A DNA stretch of 64,000 nt from Rhodospirillales bacterium (GCA_019634165.1 JAHQVT010000006.1:434001-498000); one strand, 5' to 3'; numbered from the stretch's first letter, positions 43,158 to 52,624 are shown. Notes: generated by a model from the letters alone, not told the origin. Translations and numbers: made by a program.

Positions 43158-43982
43158 ATGAGCGAAGAAGCGCAGTTTGAAATTGAAGGCGTGGGCACTG
43201 GACCAGAAATTGATTTTCAGCACATCCGTATTGTGGAAGCTGTTCTGTTTGCCTCAGCGGAACCTGTCAGTGAACGGGTTATTGCCGCACGTTTACCCGA
43301 AGGAACAGATATCTCAGCCATTCTAGATGACATCGCCAAGACCTATGCGCCACGCGGGGTCAACCTTAACCGCGTGGGCGAAAAATGGGCATTTAGAACG
43401 GCAGATGACTTGGCTGGCGACCTTCATATTGAAGTCGAAAAAGCCAAGAAAATGACGAGGGCGACGTTGGAGACGCTTGCAATTATTGCCTATCACGAGC
43501 CGGTTACACGCTCTGAAGTCGAGGAAATCCGTGGCGTTGCCTTGTCCAAGGGAACGCTTGATATCTTACTTGAAGCAAAATGGATTCGTCCACGCGGGCG
43601 CAAGCGTGTGCCGGGGCGTCCGGTTCTTTGGGCGACGACCGATGACTTCCTTGATCATTTTGGGTTGGAAAATCGCGATGACCTTCCGGGACTTGCCGAT
43701 TTGAAAGCGGCCGGGTTGCTTGATAGTCGACCGGGAATAGGGCGTTACGGGGCCAATTCCGATGATGAAGCATTACCAGATTTGATTGACGATGGTGACG
43801 TTGCCGACGCAGTTGTTGAAGAGGCACTTACAACGCGCAATCTTGAAGAACTTGACGAGACAATCTATTCGGACAATCCCAATCTGGCGGATGAAGGCGA
43901 AATTGAAATCGAGCCAGATCGGAGTGCGGATTTTTCTGACGATTTGGCCGCCGAACCGGAAGATGATCCAACCCGTGGCTGA
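43158..43982 (+). CDS. scpB: Segregation and condensation protein B
   Basis: 274 residues. Two winged-helix domains (~20-180) contain IVEAVLFASAEPVSE, TLETLAIIAYHEPVTRSEVEEIRGV (parts TLETLAIIAYHEP and SEVEEIRGV) and GRKRVPGRPVLWATT. A long acidic, probably disordered tail of about 80 residues follows (SDDEALPDLIDDGDVAD and similar). ScpB dimers bind ScpA in condensin. Standard partner order scpA-scpB. Confidence 0.95.
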   Translation: MSEEAQFEIEGVGTGPEIDFQHIRIVEAVLFASAEPVSERVIAARLPEGTDISAILDDIAKTYAPRGVNLNRVGEKWAFRTADDLAGDLHIEVEKAKKMTRATLETLAIIAYHEPVTRSEVEEIRGVALSKGTLDILLEAKWIRPRGRKRVPGRPVLWATTDDFLDHFGLENRDDLPGLADLKAAGLLDSRPGIGRYGANSDDEALPDLIDDGDVADAVVEEALTTRNLEELDETIYSDNPNLADEGEIEIEPDRSADFSDDLAAEPEDDPTRG

Positions 43983-44113
43983 TTTTACGATTTTACTCCC
44001 CCAAATTCATCCAGCTTCTTGCATCTGATGGTTAGGAACCTTAAGTTTCACGAAAGATTTCGCTAATCATTTGCACCTTGGTGCATGCCCACTGCAGCTA
44101 GAAGAGAATTTGG

Positions 44114-45157
44114 ATGACCGACGGCCTTAAGATGTCGAATGTCTCGCATGTATTCGGTAACAATCGGGTCTTGCACGACGTTACTTTTGACGTCAAACCG
44201 GGTGAGCTGGTGTGTTTGTTAGGGCCATCTGGGTGTGGCAAGACTACAGCGCTTCGTCTGGCAGCCGGGCTCGAAAAATTACAAGCCGGGGAAATTTCGG
44301 TTAGCGACCAAATTGTGGCACGGCCCGGCGAGTATGTCGAACCGGAGAAACGCGGTGTTGGCATGGTGTTTCAAGACTATGCGCTATTTCCTCATTTAAG
44401 CGTTGCCAAGAATATTGGGTTTGGACTGCGGCATTTTTCAGAGGCTGAACGCACTAAAGCTATCAAAAAATCGCTCGAACAGGTTGGCATGTCGGACTAT
44501 ATCGATGCCTTCCCACATGAGCTTTCAGGTGGTCAACAGCAGCGCGTCGCCCTGGCACGCGCTTTGGCGCCAACACCACGCATCATGCTGCTTGACGAGC
44601 CATTTTCTGGCCTTGACGTTGCAAGGCGCGCCGATCTGCGCGACACAACTTTGCATGTTTTGAAAAATGCCGGGATCGCAACCGTCATGGTAACCCATGA
44701 TCCGCAAGAAGCCATGTATATGGCGGATCGGATCATTATCATGAATGAAGGGGCGATCATGCAGGATGGCACCCCGGAAGAGCTGTATTTCCACCCTGAC
44801 AACCGATTTGTCGCGTCTTTCTTTGGCGAGGTGAACCATTTCTCTGCCAAAGTCACAAATGGGATGATTTCCACGCCAGTCGGGCAGATCGAAAATATTA
44901 CCTATAATGACGGCACAGACGTTGATGTTTTGATCCGTCCAGAAGGCCTTCATGTTGGCGAGGCCGTGAACGGCCATGACATTTTGGCCAATGTTGATGC
45001 CGTTCGGGTTTTGGGCGAGGTGAACCTGATGCATCTGACATTGCAGAAGGGCGGCCACATTCATGCTCGTGTCCCAAGGCGTTATTCGACATTAAATCTG
45101 AACTCTGTTGCTATAACGCTTGATCCAGAGATGACCTTCGTGTTTCCTATGTCCTGA
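44114..45157 (+). CDS. ABC transporter ATP-binding protein, FbpC/PotA-like, without partners
   Basis: 347 residues. The ABC domain has Walker A GPSGCGKTT, Q-loop VFQDYALFPHL, signature LSGGQQQRVALARAL, Walker B IMLLDEPFSGLD and switch VTHDPQEA. The last ~100 residues look like a TOBE domain (VLIRPEGLHVGEAV). Similar ATPases serve Fe3+, spermidine/putrescine or sulfate importers. No permease or binding protein is near, and the gene separates scpB from tatA. It has a 131-base gap upstream, so its own promoter is likely. A shared ATPase for a permease elsewhere is possible. Confidence 0.9.
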   Translation: MTDGLKMSNVSHVFGNNRVLHDVTFDVKPGELVCLLGPSGCGKTTALRLAAGLEKLQAGEISVSDQIVARPGEYVEPEKRGVGMVFQDYALFPHLSVAKNIGFGLRHFSEAERTKAIKKSLEQVGMSDYIDAFPHELSGGQQQRVALARALAPTPRIMLLDEPFSGLDVARRADLRDTTLHVLKNAGIATVMVTHDPQEAMYMADRIIIMNEGAIMQDGTPEELYFHPDNRFVASFFGEVNHFSAKVTNGMISTPVGQIENITYNDGTDVDVLIRPEGLHVGEAVNGHDILANVDAVRVLGEVNLMHLTLQKGGHIHARVPRRYSTLNLNSVAITLDPEMTFVFPMS

Positions 45158-45332
45158 GGCGGCGAACTGTTCCTGACCGTTAACGTGGAACAGACTGCCA
45201 AATCAGAGGTGAATTACAAGTGTGTGACAGTTCGGGTTTTTAATCCTTCCGTCGCATTGCACAGTGGGGGGCTTTCTGCCATTATCCGAGCATAACGCCG
45301 GAAGGCAGAATGGATCTTTGGAGATTGAAGTT

Positions 45333-45563
45333 ATGGGTATTGGCGTTTGGCAAATCGTTCTGATTCTTGCGATTGTCCTGATCATCTTTGGCGCAGGTAA
45401 ACTGCCGAAAGTGATGGGTGATATGGGTAAAGGAATCAAGAGCTTCAAAGCGGGCATTAACGAAAAAGAAGAAGATGCAGCCGCTTCGGCCAAGACCATC
45501 GAAAACACGACCTCTGCATCGGTTTCTTCCGAGAGCAAAGACAAGGATTCCGTGAAATCCTGA
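45333..45563 (+). CDS. tatA: Sec-independent protein translocase TatA
   Basis: 76 residues: short N-terminal membrane helix (WQIVLILAIVLIIFGAGKLP), the invariant FGAGKLP hinge, then an amphipathic helix (KVMGDMGKGIKSFKAGI) and a polar tail. TatA oligomers form the twin-arginine translocation pore. The ATG at 45333 follows GGAG by nine bases; the longer open frame from 45264 is untranslated leader. tatB starts 35 bases after the stop. Confidence 0.95.
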   Translation: MGIGVWQIVLILAIVLIIFGAGKLPKVMGDMGKGIKSFKAGINEKEEDAAASAKTIENTTSASVSSESKDKDSVKS

Positions 45564-45598
45564 TCGTCTGTCGGGTTTCCTTCAGATAGGCGTGTCAT

Positions 45599-45988
45599 AT
45601 GTTTGATATCGGCTGGACCGAAATGGCTCTTGTGGCCGTCGTGGCATTATTTGTCGTCGGCCCCAAAGAGCTACCGCATCTTCTGTACAAGTTGGCTGGG
45701 TACTGGAAAAAAGTACGCGGGATGGCGCGTGAATTCCAAAGCGGGATTGACGACATTATCCGTGAGGCTGAACTTGATGATCTGCGCAAGCAGGTCACAA
45801 GTGCACCGACCAGTGCTACCGACTTTGTAGAAAAAAATATCGGCTCTTCCAAACCTGAAGACAAGGCAAAGGACAGCAAGGCTGCTTCGGACAAGACATC
45901 CGAAGATAAAAGTCAGGCTGAAAAACCGACAGCCAAGTCATCGGCGGATGAGAGCAAAAAGAATGACCACCCGGAGAGCCAGGCGTGA
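45599..45988 (+). CDS. tatB: Sec-independent protein translocase TatB
   Basis: 129 residues. Begins MFDIGWTEMALVAVVALFVVGPKELP (in parts MFDIGWTEMALVAVVALFVV, GPKELP), the typical TatB helix and hinge, followed by an amphipathic helix with REFQSGIDDIIREAELDDLRKQV (in parts REFQSGIDDIIRE and AELDDLRKQV) and a Lys/Asp/Ser-rich disordered tail. TatB with TatC recognises twin-arginine signal peptides. Four-base overlap with tatC. Confidence 0.95.
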   Translation: MFDIGWTEMALVAVVALFVVGPKELPHLLYKLAGYWKKVRGMAREFQSGIDDIIREAELDDLRKQVTSAPTSATDFVEKNIGSSKPEDKAKDSKAASDKTSEDKSQAEKPTAKSSADESKKNDHPESQA

Positions 45989-46974
45989 ACATGCAAGCGC
46001 ATGACAAACAGATGCCGATCATGGAGCATCTGATAGAGCTGAGAAACCGCCTGACATGGGCTGTTTTGGCTCTGTTTATCACTTTTGGTGCCTGCTATTA
46101 CTTCGTCGAGGATATCTATGGTTTCCTTGTGCGGCCGCTGGCAGATATCATGGGGCCGGATCGGCGCATGATCTATACCGCTTTGACCGAAGTCTTCTTT
46201 ACCTATGTCAAAGTGTCGTTCTTTGCTGCTCTCTTTGTGTCTGCCCCTGTGTTTTTGGGGCAGTTTTGGGCGTTCGTTGCTCCTGGTCTTTATAAAAACG
46301 AACGCTCGGCTTTCATGCCATTTCTCTTTGCCACCCCGGTTCTGTTCCTTATGGGTGGGGCGCTGGTTTACTATCTGATCATGCCCTTGGCTTGGAAGTT
46401 CTTCCTGAGCTTTGAACAAGCAGGTGGGGCCTCAAATCTTGCGATTCAGCTTGAAGCCAAGGTTGGTGAATATCTGTCACTGGTGATGAAGCTGATCTTT
46501 GCCTTTGGGCTTTGCTTCCAGTTGCCGGTCTTGCTCACCCTTATGGCCCGTGCAGGGATCGTCACAGCAGATGGGCTTGCCCGTCGTCGTAAATATGCTG
46601 TGGTCATTGCCTTTGTCTTTGCAGCAGTTTTGACGCCGCCTGACCTTATCTCGCAGGTTGGCTTGGGTATTCCGATCATTATCCTTTATGAAATTTCCAT
46701 CATCATGGCCCGTTTCTCAGAGCGCAAACGCGCCAAACGTAAAGCCGAAGAAGACGATGATGAAGATGAGGATGAAAGTGATGATGCGGAAACGTCATCT
46801 GCAACCGCAGTTGCGACATCTGATGATGACATCGATGAGCAGGGGGCGGCAGCCGCATCCTATGATGACGGTCAGACATCTCTGACAAGATCATCCGAAG
46901 ATGATGGTACTCCGCGTTTATCCGGACCTTCTCGAAACGATGACGGTGAGGACGATTTCAATAACGCTCGTTAA
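45985..46974 (+). CDS. tatC: Sec-independent protein translocase TatC with acidic C-terminal extension
   Basis: 329 residues; GTG 45985 overlaps tatB, with an ATG two codons later (45991). Residues ~1-250 are the six-helix TatC core: HLIELRNRL, the conserved FFTYVKVSFFAALFVSAPV (second helix), and TPPDLISQVGLGIPIIILYE near the end. The last ~80 residues are a charged Asp/Glu/Ser-rich tail (EEDDDEDEDESDDAE) absent from E. coli TatC. Membrane receptor of the Tat pathway. A hairpin at 47005-47033 follows. Confidence 0.95.
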   Translation: MNMQAHDKQMPIMEHLIELRNRLTWAVLALFITFGACYYFVEDIYGFLVRPLADIMGPDRRMIYTALTEVFFTYVKVSFFAALFVSAPVFLGQFWAFVAPGLYKNERSAFMPFLFATPVLFLMGGALVYYLIMPLAWKFFLSFEQAGGASNLAIQLEAKVGEYLSLVMKLIFAFGLCFQLPVLLTLMARAGIVTADGLARRRKYAVVIAFVFAAVLTPPDLISQVGLGIPIIILYEISIIMARFSERKRAKRKAEEDDDEDEDESDDAETSSATAVATSDDDIDEQGAAAASYDDGQTSLTRSSEDDGTPRLSGPSRNDDGEDDFNNAR

Positions 46975-47002
46975 TTGAAGTTCTTGACCGAAAACGTCCG
47001 AT

Positions 47003-47036
47003 TTGACGGGGTGGACCTTGTGTCCACCCCGTCGTA
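47003..47036 (+). terminator. Hairpin after tatC
   Basis: Twelve-base perfect stem GACGGGGTGGAC (47005-47016) / GTCCACCCCGTC (47022-47033). Only a weak A/T flank follows, so it may be a partial terminator or a 3' stabiliser ahead of serS. Confidence 0.6.
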
Positions 47037-47073
47037 TAAAGCCACAAATATTTGACTGACAGGGTGCTGTTCG

Positions 47074-48348
47074 ATGCACGACATTAAATGGATTCGGGAT
47101 AACCCCGAGGCTTTTGACGCAGCAATGGCTGCGCGCAAACAGGAAATCACTGCAGAACGTTTGATAGATATCGACGTTGAGCGTCGCAAACTGATGACTG
47201 AACATCAGGAAATGCTCGCACGCCGCAAAACGATTTCCGGTGAAATTGGCAAACTTCGCAAGAATGGCGAAAATGCCGATGATCTGATGGCCGAAATGGG
47301 CACATTGAAGGACAAGATCAAAGAAGCCGAAGACGGTCAGGCAAGCCTGAACGAGCAGCTTGATTTGCTTTTGTCTTCTTTCCCTAACCTTCTAGATTCG
47401 GAAGTTCCCATTGGTGAGGACGAAGACGATAACGTCGAAGTCAACCGCTGGGGCACCCCACGTGAATACGATTTTCAACCGATTGAGCATTTCGAGATCG
47501 GTGAAAAACTTGGCATGATGGATTTCGAAACCGCAGCAAAGCTTTCGGGTTCGCGGTTTGTCGTCCTGCGTGGTGGATTGGCCAAACTTGAACGTGCATT
47601 GGCACAGTTCATGATTGACCTTCATACGACTGAACATGGCTATGAAGAAACCACCACCCCAATGTTGGTGCGTGACGATGCTATGTTCGGTACCGGTCAG
47701 CTGCCAAAATTTGCCGAAGACTCGTTTAAAACCACGAATGATTACTGGCTGATTCCGACTTCGGAAGTGACCCTGACCAATCAGGTCGCAGGTGACATCA
47801 TTGATCAGGCTAAGCTGCCGCTGCGCTATACAGCACTGACCCAGTGTTTTCGTTCAGAAGCCGGTTCTGCTGGTCGCGATACCCGTGGCATGATCCGTCA
47901 ACACCAATTCTCCAAGGTGGAAATGGTGTCCGTGGTCGAAGCAGATAAGTCTGATGAAGAACTGACCCGCAAAACCCGCTGTGCGGAAACCGTTTTGGAA
48001 CGCCTTGGTCTTCCTTACCGTACGGTTGTTTTGTGTACGGGAGATATTGGGTTCTCGGCTTGCAAAACCTATGACATTGAAGTCTGGTTGCCGGGGCAGG
48101 GTAAATATCGCGAGATTTCATCTTGCTCGAACACCCGAGATTTCCAAGCGCGCCGTATGAATGCACGTTATCGTGCCGCAGGCGATAAGAAGACCCAGTT
48201 CGTTCACACGTTGAATGGCTCAGGGCTTGCAGTTGGGCGTTGCCTGATCGCTGTCATGGAAAACTATCAGCAAGCTGATGGGGCGATCCGGGTTCCTGAT
48301 GTGCTCAAACCCTATATGGGTGGGCTTGAGGTCATTTCGACACGCTAA
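47074..48348 (+). CDS. serS: Seryl-tRNA synthetase
   Basis: 424-residue class II synthetase. The N-terminal coiled coil (~30-110) contacts the long variable arm of tRNA-Ser. Catalytic motifs: [20 protein letters not shown] (motif 2), and [19 protein letters not shown] (motif 3). The N-terminus [15 protein letters not shown] is typical. Also charges tRNA-Sec where present. surE begins three bases after the stop. Confidence 0.97.
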   Translation: MHDIKWIRDNPEAFDAAMAARKQEITAERLIDIDVERRKLMTEHQEMLARRKTISGEIGKLRKNGENADDLMAEMGTLKDKIKEAEDGQASLNEQLDLLLSSFPNLLDSEVPIGEDEDDNVEVNRWGTPREYDFQPIEHFEIGEKLGMMDFETAAKLSGSRFVVLRGGLAKLERALAQFMIDLHTTEHGYEETTTPMLVRDDAMFGTGQLPKFAEDSFKTTNDYWLIPTSEVTLTNQVAGDIIDQAKLPLRYTALTQCFRSEAGSAGRDTRGMIRQHQFSKVEMVSVVEADKSDEELTRKTRCAETVLERLGLPYRTVVLCTGDIGFSACKTYDIEVWLPGQGKYREISSCSNTRDFQARRMNARYRAAGDKKTQFVHTLNGSGLAVGRCLIAVMENYQQADGAIRVPDVLKPYMGGLEVISTR

Positions 48349-48351
48349 GGC

Positions 48352-49128
48352 ATGACGGGCATGATTGATCTTACCAACGCACGTATCCTGATTTGCAATG
48401 ATGACGGCATTGATGCGCCGGGGATCAAGCTGCTTGAACGGCTTGCGCGGGAATTTTCCGACGATGTGTGGGTCATCGCGCCCTCGATTGAACAAAGCGG
48501 CGCAGGGCATTCATTGACTCTGCGCCGTCCATTACGCATTCACAAGCGCGATGAACGTCATTTTGCTGTCGATGGCACCCCGACCGACTGTGTTCTTTTG
48601 GGGTTGCAGCAGGTCATGCGGGACAATCCACCTGATATTGTGCTTTCGGGGATTAACCGGGGCGGCAACCTTGGCGAAGATGTTACCTATTCCGGTACAA
48701 TTGCCGCTGCTATGGAAGCGACTTTGCTGAACGTGCCGGCGATCGCCTTTTCGCAGTATTTTTCAAGCGACATGATCGACTGGACCATTGCTGAAAAATA
48801 CCTAAAGGACGTTACAGCCACTTTGGTTAAAGCCAGTTGGCCGAAGGGTGTTTTGATTAATGTAAACTTCCCAGATCATGAAGCCAGCGGCGGTGCGCAA
48901 GTGAAAATTACAGCACAAGGGCACCGCAAGATCGGTGATCATATTGCTGAGCGGCTTGATCCACGTGGAGAGCCATATTATTGGATTGGTGCGATCCTTT
49001 CTGAAATGCCAGAGGATCCTAATTCTGATTTACGTGTTATCGAGCAAGGCAACATTTCCGTAACGCCTATCAGTCTAGATTTCACGCACTACCAAACCTA
49101 TGACAAATTGACGAAAGCATTTCCGTGA
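48352..49128 (+). CDS. surE: 5'/3'-nucleotidase SurE
   Basis: 258-residue metal-dependent phosphatase acting on nucleoside monophosphates. The N-terminal ILICNDDGIDAPG motif carries the two aspartates, and GTPTDCVLLGL and LSGINRGGNLGEDVTYSGT (in part) are family blocks. Start ATG 48352, with a second at 48361. Gene order surE-pcm-nlpD is the same as in E. coli, where rpoS follows; here it is followed by yajC after an inserted DUF815 gene. Four-base overlap with pcm. Confidence 0.96.
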   Translation: MTGMIDLTNARILICNDDGIDAPGIKLLERLAREFSDDVWVIAPSIEQSGAGHSLTLRRPLRIHKRDERHFAVDGTPTDCVLLGLQQVMRDNPPDIVLSGINRGGNLGEDVTYSGTIAAAMEATLLNVPAIAFSQYFSSDMIDWTIAEKYLKDVTATLVKASWPKGVLINVNFPDHEASGGAQVKITAQGHRKIGDHIAERLDPRGEPYYWIGAILSEMPEDPNSDLRVIEQGNISVTPISLDFTHYQTYDKLTKAFP

Positions 49129-49778
49129 ACGATCCGGTCATTACGCGTGAAACAAAAATAGCTGAGTTGCTTCAGACTCTTCGCCACGATGGAATTCATG
49201 ATGAAGCAGTTTTAGCTGCACTTGCTGATATCCCGCGAGAATCGTTTGTCGCAGAACCATTTGTTGAACGTGCATGGGAAAATGTCGCTTTGCCGATCAG
49301 CAAAGGGCAGACAATTTCGCAACCCTATATTGTTGCGCTTATGACGCAGGCGCTTGAACTTAATGACCGGATGAAGGTGTTAGAAGTTGGTACGGGGTCA
49401 GGCTATCAGGCCGCCATACTGGCAAAGCTTGCGCGACGGGTTTATACGCTTGAACGGCACAAGCCGCTTTTACGAGAATCCGAAGAAAAATTCCGCGAAC
49501 TTGGTCTGCATACTATTTCCACCTTGCACGCCGACGGCGGGCTTGGCTGGAAAGCGCAGGCACCTTTTGATCGTATTATCGTAACCGCAGCAGCCCAAGA
49601 CGTTCCGCCGGTTTTGGTTGATCAACTGGCTGTTGGCGGGATTATGGTCGTGCCGGTGGGTGAGGTGTCTCATACCCAACTTCTGTTACGGGTTCTGCGC
49701 ACGCCAAGCGGGGTAGAGGTTACAGAATTGATGCCAGTACGTTTTGTCCCGATGTTGCCCGGCACCGAAGAATTCTAA
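49125..49778 (+). CDS. pcm: Protein-L-isoaspartate O-methyltransferase
   Basis: 217 residues with canonical PCMT motifs: IPRESFVAEPF, GQTISQPYIVALMTQAL, the SAM loop VLEVGTGSGYQAAILA, and a late MVPVGEV. It repairs isoaspartyl residues using SAM. GTG start at 49125 overlaps the surE stop. A second, divergent PCMT family gene is at 24803. The order with surE and nlpD is a well-known conserved neighbourhood. Confidence 0.96.
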   Translation: MNDPVITRETKIAELLQTLRHDGIHDEAVLAALADIPRESFVAEPFVERAWENVALPISKGQTISQPYIVALMTQALELNDRMKVLEVGTGSGYQAAILAKLARRVYTLERHKPLLRESEEKFRELGLHTISTLHADGGLGWKAQAPFDRIIVTAAAQDVPPVLVDQLAVGGIMVVPVGEVSHTQLLLRVLRTPSGVEVTELMPVRFVPMLPGTEEF

Positions 49779-49858
49779 TTAAACTGCACTGAAAAAAGCG
49801 CTGCGTAGCCATCCCTTGCTTACCGATTGTTAACCGCTGATCGTGGACAATCGTTAAC

Positions 49859-50911
49859 ATGATGGAAAATTGTGTCAAACTGGCCGTGCAACGTGGGAAG
49901 AACTTACTGCTTGTCTGTACGACAAGTGCAGTACTAAGCGGCTGTTTGCTAAATTCCATCCCGGTTCCGGTCGTCTATGGCGATGGTGCAAGCTATAGCC
50001 CCTATAGCATGCCAAAACTGAACAACGGTGAACGTGTGATTACCGTTGAACCGGGCGATACGGTTTCAGAACTTGCGATGCGCTATAAAATGGATTTCGG
50101 TCGGTTCACATCACGCAACGATCTTCGTAAACCCTATGTGATTTATCCGGGGCAGCGGCTTGTGTTGCCGCCTTGGTCAGCAGACTATGACAGTTCTGCG
50201 CCTTTGGCTGTCGCATCAGACCGGTCCGGCACCACAACAAAAACTGTTACGATTGGTGGTAAGCGACAGGTCGTTAGCGTTCCGGTGAAAAATAACGCCA
50301 CGGTTCGGCCAAGTCGCCCAATCAAGCAAACCGCACGTGTTGTGCCATCAGGTGGCGGAAACATTCCAACACCGGGGATAAAGCCACAAGATTATGCTGC
50401 CATCGCAGCCCAAGACATGGCGTCTACGCGTAACTGGCAGGTAGCAAGTCGTGCGACACCGGTTGCCGGGCAGGGAAGTTCTGTGCGCAAAGATGTTGTG
50501 TTGGCTGAACCTGCCAATCGCAAAGGCTTTATCTGGCCTGTACAGGGAAAAGTCGTTCTGAAATACGGGGCGAGTGCTGGCGGGTTATTTAACGACGGGA
50601 TCAATATTCAGGCAAACCGCGGAAGCCCAATTCTCGCGGCGGAAAACGGTGTTGTGACATATGTCGGCAATGAGCTGCGTGGATTTGGCAACCTGATCTT
50701 GATCAAGCATGCGGACAACTATGTCACAGCTTATGCCCACACCGAAAACCCGTTGGTCGCCCGCGGCGATGTCGTGACGCGGGGGCAGCGAATTTCAAGT
50801 GTCGGCACCACAGGTGCGGTGACTTTCCCGCAACTTCACTTCGAAGTGCGCCGTGGTCGAAAGTCATCTGACCCGATGCAGTATCTACCAAGCGTTATGG
50901 TTTCGCGTTAA
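49859..50911 (+). CDS. nlpD: NlpD-like lipoprotein: LysM plus degenerate M23 (LytM) domain
   Basis: 350 residues. A lipoprotein signal ends in the lipobox LSGC. A LysM peptidoglycan-binding motif follows (ITVEPGDTVSELAMRY, about 60-105), then a disordered linker, then an M23 domain (~220-345). The first zinc motif HxGxD is replaced by NDGIN, while YAHTE and LHFEVR remain. This is how E. coli NlpD loses hydrolase activity and becomes an activator of amidases, so a role in daughter-cell separation is inferred. ATG at 49859 with a second ATG next to it. Own terminator. Confidence 0.9.
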   Translation: MMENCVKLAVQRGKNLLLVCTTSAVLSGCLLNSIPVPVVYGDGASYSPYSMPKLNNGERVITVEPGDTVSELAMRYKMDFGRFTSRNDLRKPYVIYPGQRLVLPPWSADYDSSAPLAVASDRSGTTTKTVTIGGKRQVVSVPVKNNATVRPSRPIKQTARVVPSGGGNIPTPGIKPQDYAAIAAQDMASTRNWQVASRATPVAGQGSSVRKDVVLAEPANRKGFIWPVQGKVVLKYGASAGGLFNDGINIQANRGSPILAAENGVVTYVGNELRGFGNLILIKHADNYVTAYAHTENPLVARGDVVTRGQRISSVGTTGAVTFPQLHFEVRRGRKSSDPMQYLPSVMVSR

Positions 50912-50913
50912 TG

Positions 50914-50947
50914 CAAAACACCCGGACATATATCCGGGTGTTTTTTG
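50914..50947 (+). terminator. Terminator after nlpD
   Basis: Stem AAAACACCCGGA (50915-50926) / TCCGGGTGTTTT (50933-50944) and six T residues at the 3' side. Confidence 0.92.
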
Positions 50948-50977
50948 CTTCATTACGGGCAGCGAAGTCGACGTTCC

Positions 50978-51841
50978 CTAATCAATCGACTTGCCCAATT
51001 CACCTGCAATTTCCTGAATAAACTGCCAAGCAACACGGCCAGACCGACTGCCACGGGTAACTGTCCATTCTTTGGCCCGCGCGTGCAGTTCTTCGGTTGG
51101 CATGTCTAACTGGAACTCTTTGGCATACCCTTCGATAATTTCGAAATAAACGTCTTGCGAAATGTTGTGGAAGCCCAGCCACAAGCCAAAACGATCCGAA
51201 AGTGAAACCTTTTCTTCAACCGCTTCGGATGGGTTGATGGCAGTGGATCGTTCGTTTTCAATCATATCGCGCGCCATTAGGTGGCGGCGGTTTGACGTCG
51301 CATAGAAGATAACGTTTTTCGGGCGGCCTTCGATCCCACCTTCAAGAACCGCCTTAAGCGATTTATAGCTTTCATCTTGCATATCAAACGATAGATCATC
51401 ACAGAACAGAACCGTTTTACGGCCACTTTCCTGTAGGATATGCAAAAGGTCAGGCAAACTTGGAATATCTTCACGATGAATTTCGACCAATGCCAAGGCA
51501 GCAGGGCGTTCCATGTTGATTTTGGCGTGCATTGCCTTGACGATTGAACTCTTACCTGTGCCACGCGCGCCCCACAAAAGGGCGTTATTAGCAGGCAAAC
51601 CATCCGTGAACCGTTTGGTGTTGTTGTAAAGTATTTCTTTTTGTTGCCCAATGCCTTGCAGCAAGCTGATATCGATACGATTGACGTTGCGTACTGGCTG
51701 TAGGTAACCCGTTTCCGCCTGCCAGACAAATGCATCGGCTGCGCTGAGGTCATTTACAGTACGCGCAGGGGGCGCCATGCGCTCAAGCGCGGTCGCAATT
51801 CTTTCAAGTGTTGGCAATAACTTATCTAAATCGGCGCTCAT
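50978..51841 (-). CDS. DUF815 family ATP-binding protein
   Basis: 287 residues of the DUF815 AAA+ ATPase family. Walker A is GARGTGKSS (about residue 95), and Walker B-like VLFCDDLSF lies near residue 147. N-terminal ~50 residues are a helical leader with AERIATALERM-like repeats. Cellular function is not established. On the minus strand, interrupting the forward run between nlpD and yajC; its 5' side shares a 272-base region with yajC. Confidence 0.92.
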   Translation of the reverse strand: MSADLDKLLPTLERIATALERMAPPARTVNDLSAADAFVWQAETGYLQPVRNVNRIDISLLQGIGQQKEILYNNTKRFTDGLPANNALLWGARGTGKSSIVKAMHAKINMERPAALALVEIHREDIPSLPDLLHILQESGRKTVLFCDDLSFDMQDESYKSLKAVLEGGIEGRPKNVIFYATSNRRHLMARDMIENERSTAINPSEAVEEKVSLSDRFGLWLGFHNISQDVYFEIIEGYAKEFQLDMPTEELHARAKEWTVTRGSRSGRVAWQFIQEIAGELGKSID

Positions 51842-52113
51842 TGAAGCCTCTTGGATGTTTCTTGTTCTTGGGTGACGTTTGTCTGGGGCCTGACAAAGCC
51901 GTTAACCGTTTAAACCCCGGATGGCCCGAAAACTAGCATATCGGGGATGTAATGGAACAGTATGTTGACGATTGGGAGCGTTGAAACAGGGTGAACAAAA
52001 CCACACATGTTGTGATTTTCCCATGAAAAATCCGGTTCGTCCTTGCTTTGATCTAGCACCCCGTTATATTCCGGCAGTTGATATTTTTTGTTCTGAGGAA
52101 TTAGGAGTTCCTA
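51842..52113. other. Divergent intergenic region DUF815 / yajC
   Basis: 272 bases with promoters expected for both genes. Near the yajC start, GAGGAATTAGGAG provides a strong ribosome site. No riboswitch or gene seen. Confidence 0.45.
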
Positions 52114-52482
52114 ATGTTTATTTCGACGGCTTACGCTCAGGCCGCTGGTGGTGCAGACGGTGCAGGCGCACTGATGCAGTTCGCACCGCTGATCCTGATT
52201 TTCGTTGTTTTCTATTTCCTGCTTATCCGTCCTCAGCAGAAAAAACAGAAAGAACATAAAGCAATGCTCGGGGCGATCCGCCGTGGCGACAAAATTGTCA
52301 CTGCTGGTGGCCTGATCGGCACCGTTGCCAAAGTAATTGGTGATGACGAATTGTCGGTCGAGATTGCTGATGGTGTTAAGGTCAAAGTGGCACGTGGCAT
52401 GGTTTCGTCAGTGCTATCGAAAACCGAACCGGCCAAAAGCGACGACAAAGAAGAAAAAGAAGAAGAGACCAAAAAAGATTGA
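52114..52482 (+). CDS. yajC: Preprotein translocase subunit YajC
   Basis: 122 residues: one N-terminal membrane helix (LMQFAPLILIFVVFYFLLIRPQ), the conserved RPQQKKQKEHKAML after it, and a soluble core. It associates with SecDF-YidC. C-terminus is Lys/Glu-rich. The start ATG follows AGGAG. Placed directly before secD, as is usual. Confidence 0.96.
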   Translation: MFISTAYAQAAGGADGAGALMQFAPLILIFVVFYFLLIRPQQKKQKEHKAMLGAIRRGDKIVTAGGLIGTVAKVIGDDELSVEIADGVKVKVARGMVSSVLSKTEPAKSDDKEEKEEETKKD

Positions 52483-52497
52483 TCTCTTCGCGCTAAG

Positions 52498-52531
52498 TGA
52501 GGCGGGGCGTAAGGCTCCGCCTTCTTGCATT
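52498..52531 (+). terminator. Hairpin between yajC and secD
   Basis: AGGCGGGGC...GCTCCGCCT hairpin (52500-52522, one mismatch) followed by TCTTGC. Weak T run; it may reduce rather than stop transcription into secD. Confidence 0.6.
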
Positions 52532-52624
52532 TTACCGGTGGCCTGAAGCGGTACAAATAACCGTTGTTCCAAGAACCTTGGAACCAGACCAAGGTTGACC
52601 CAGACAGATCCGGTCAAAAAACAC

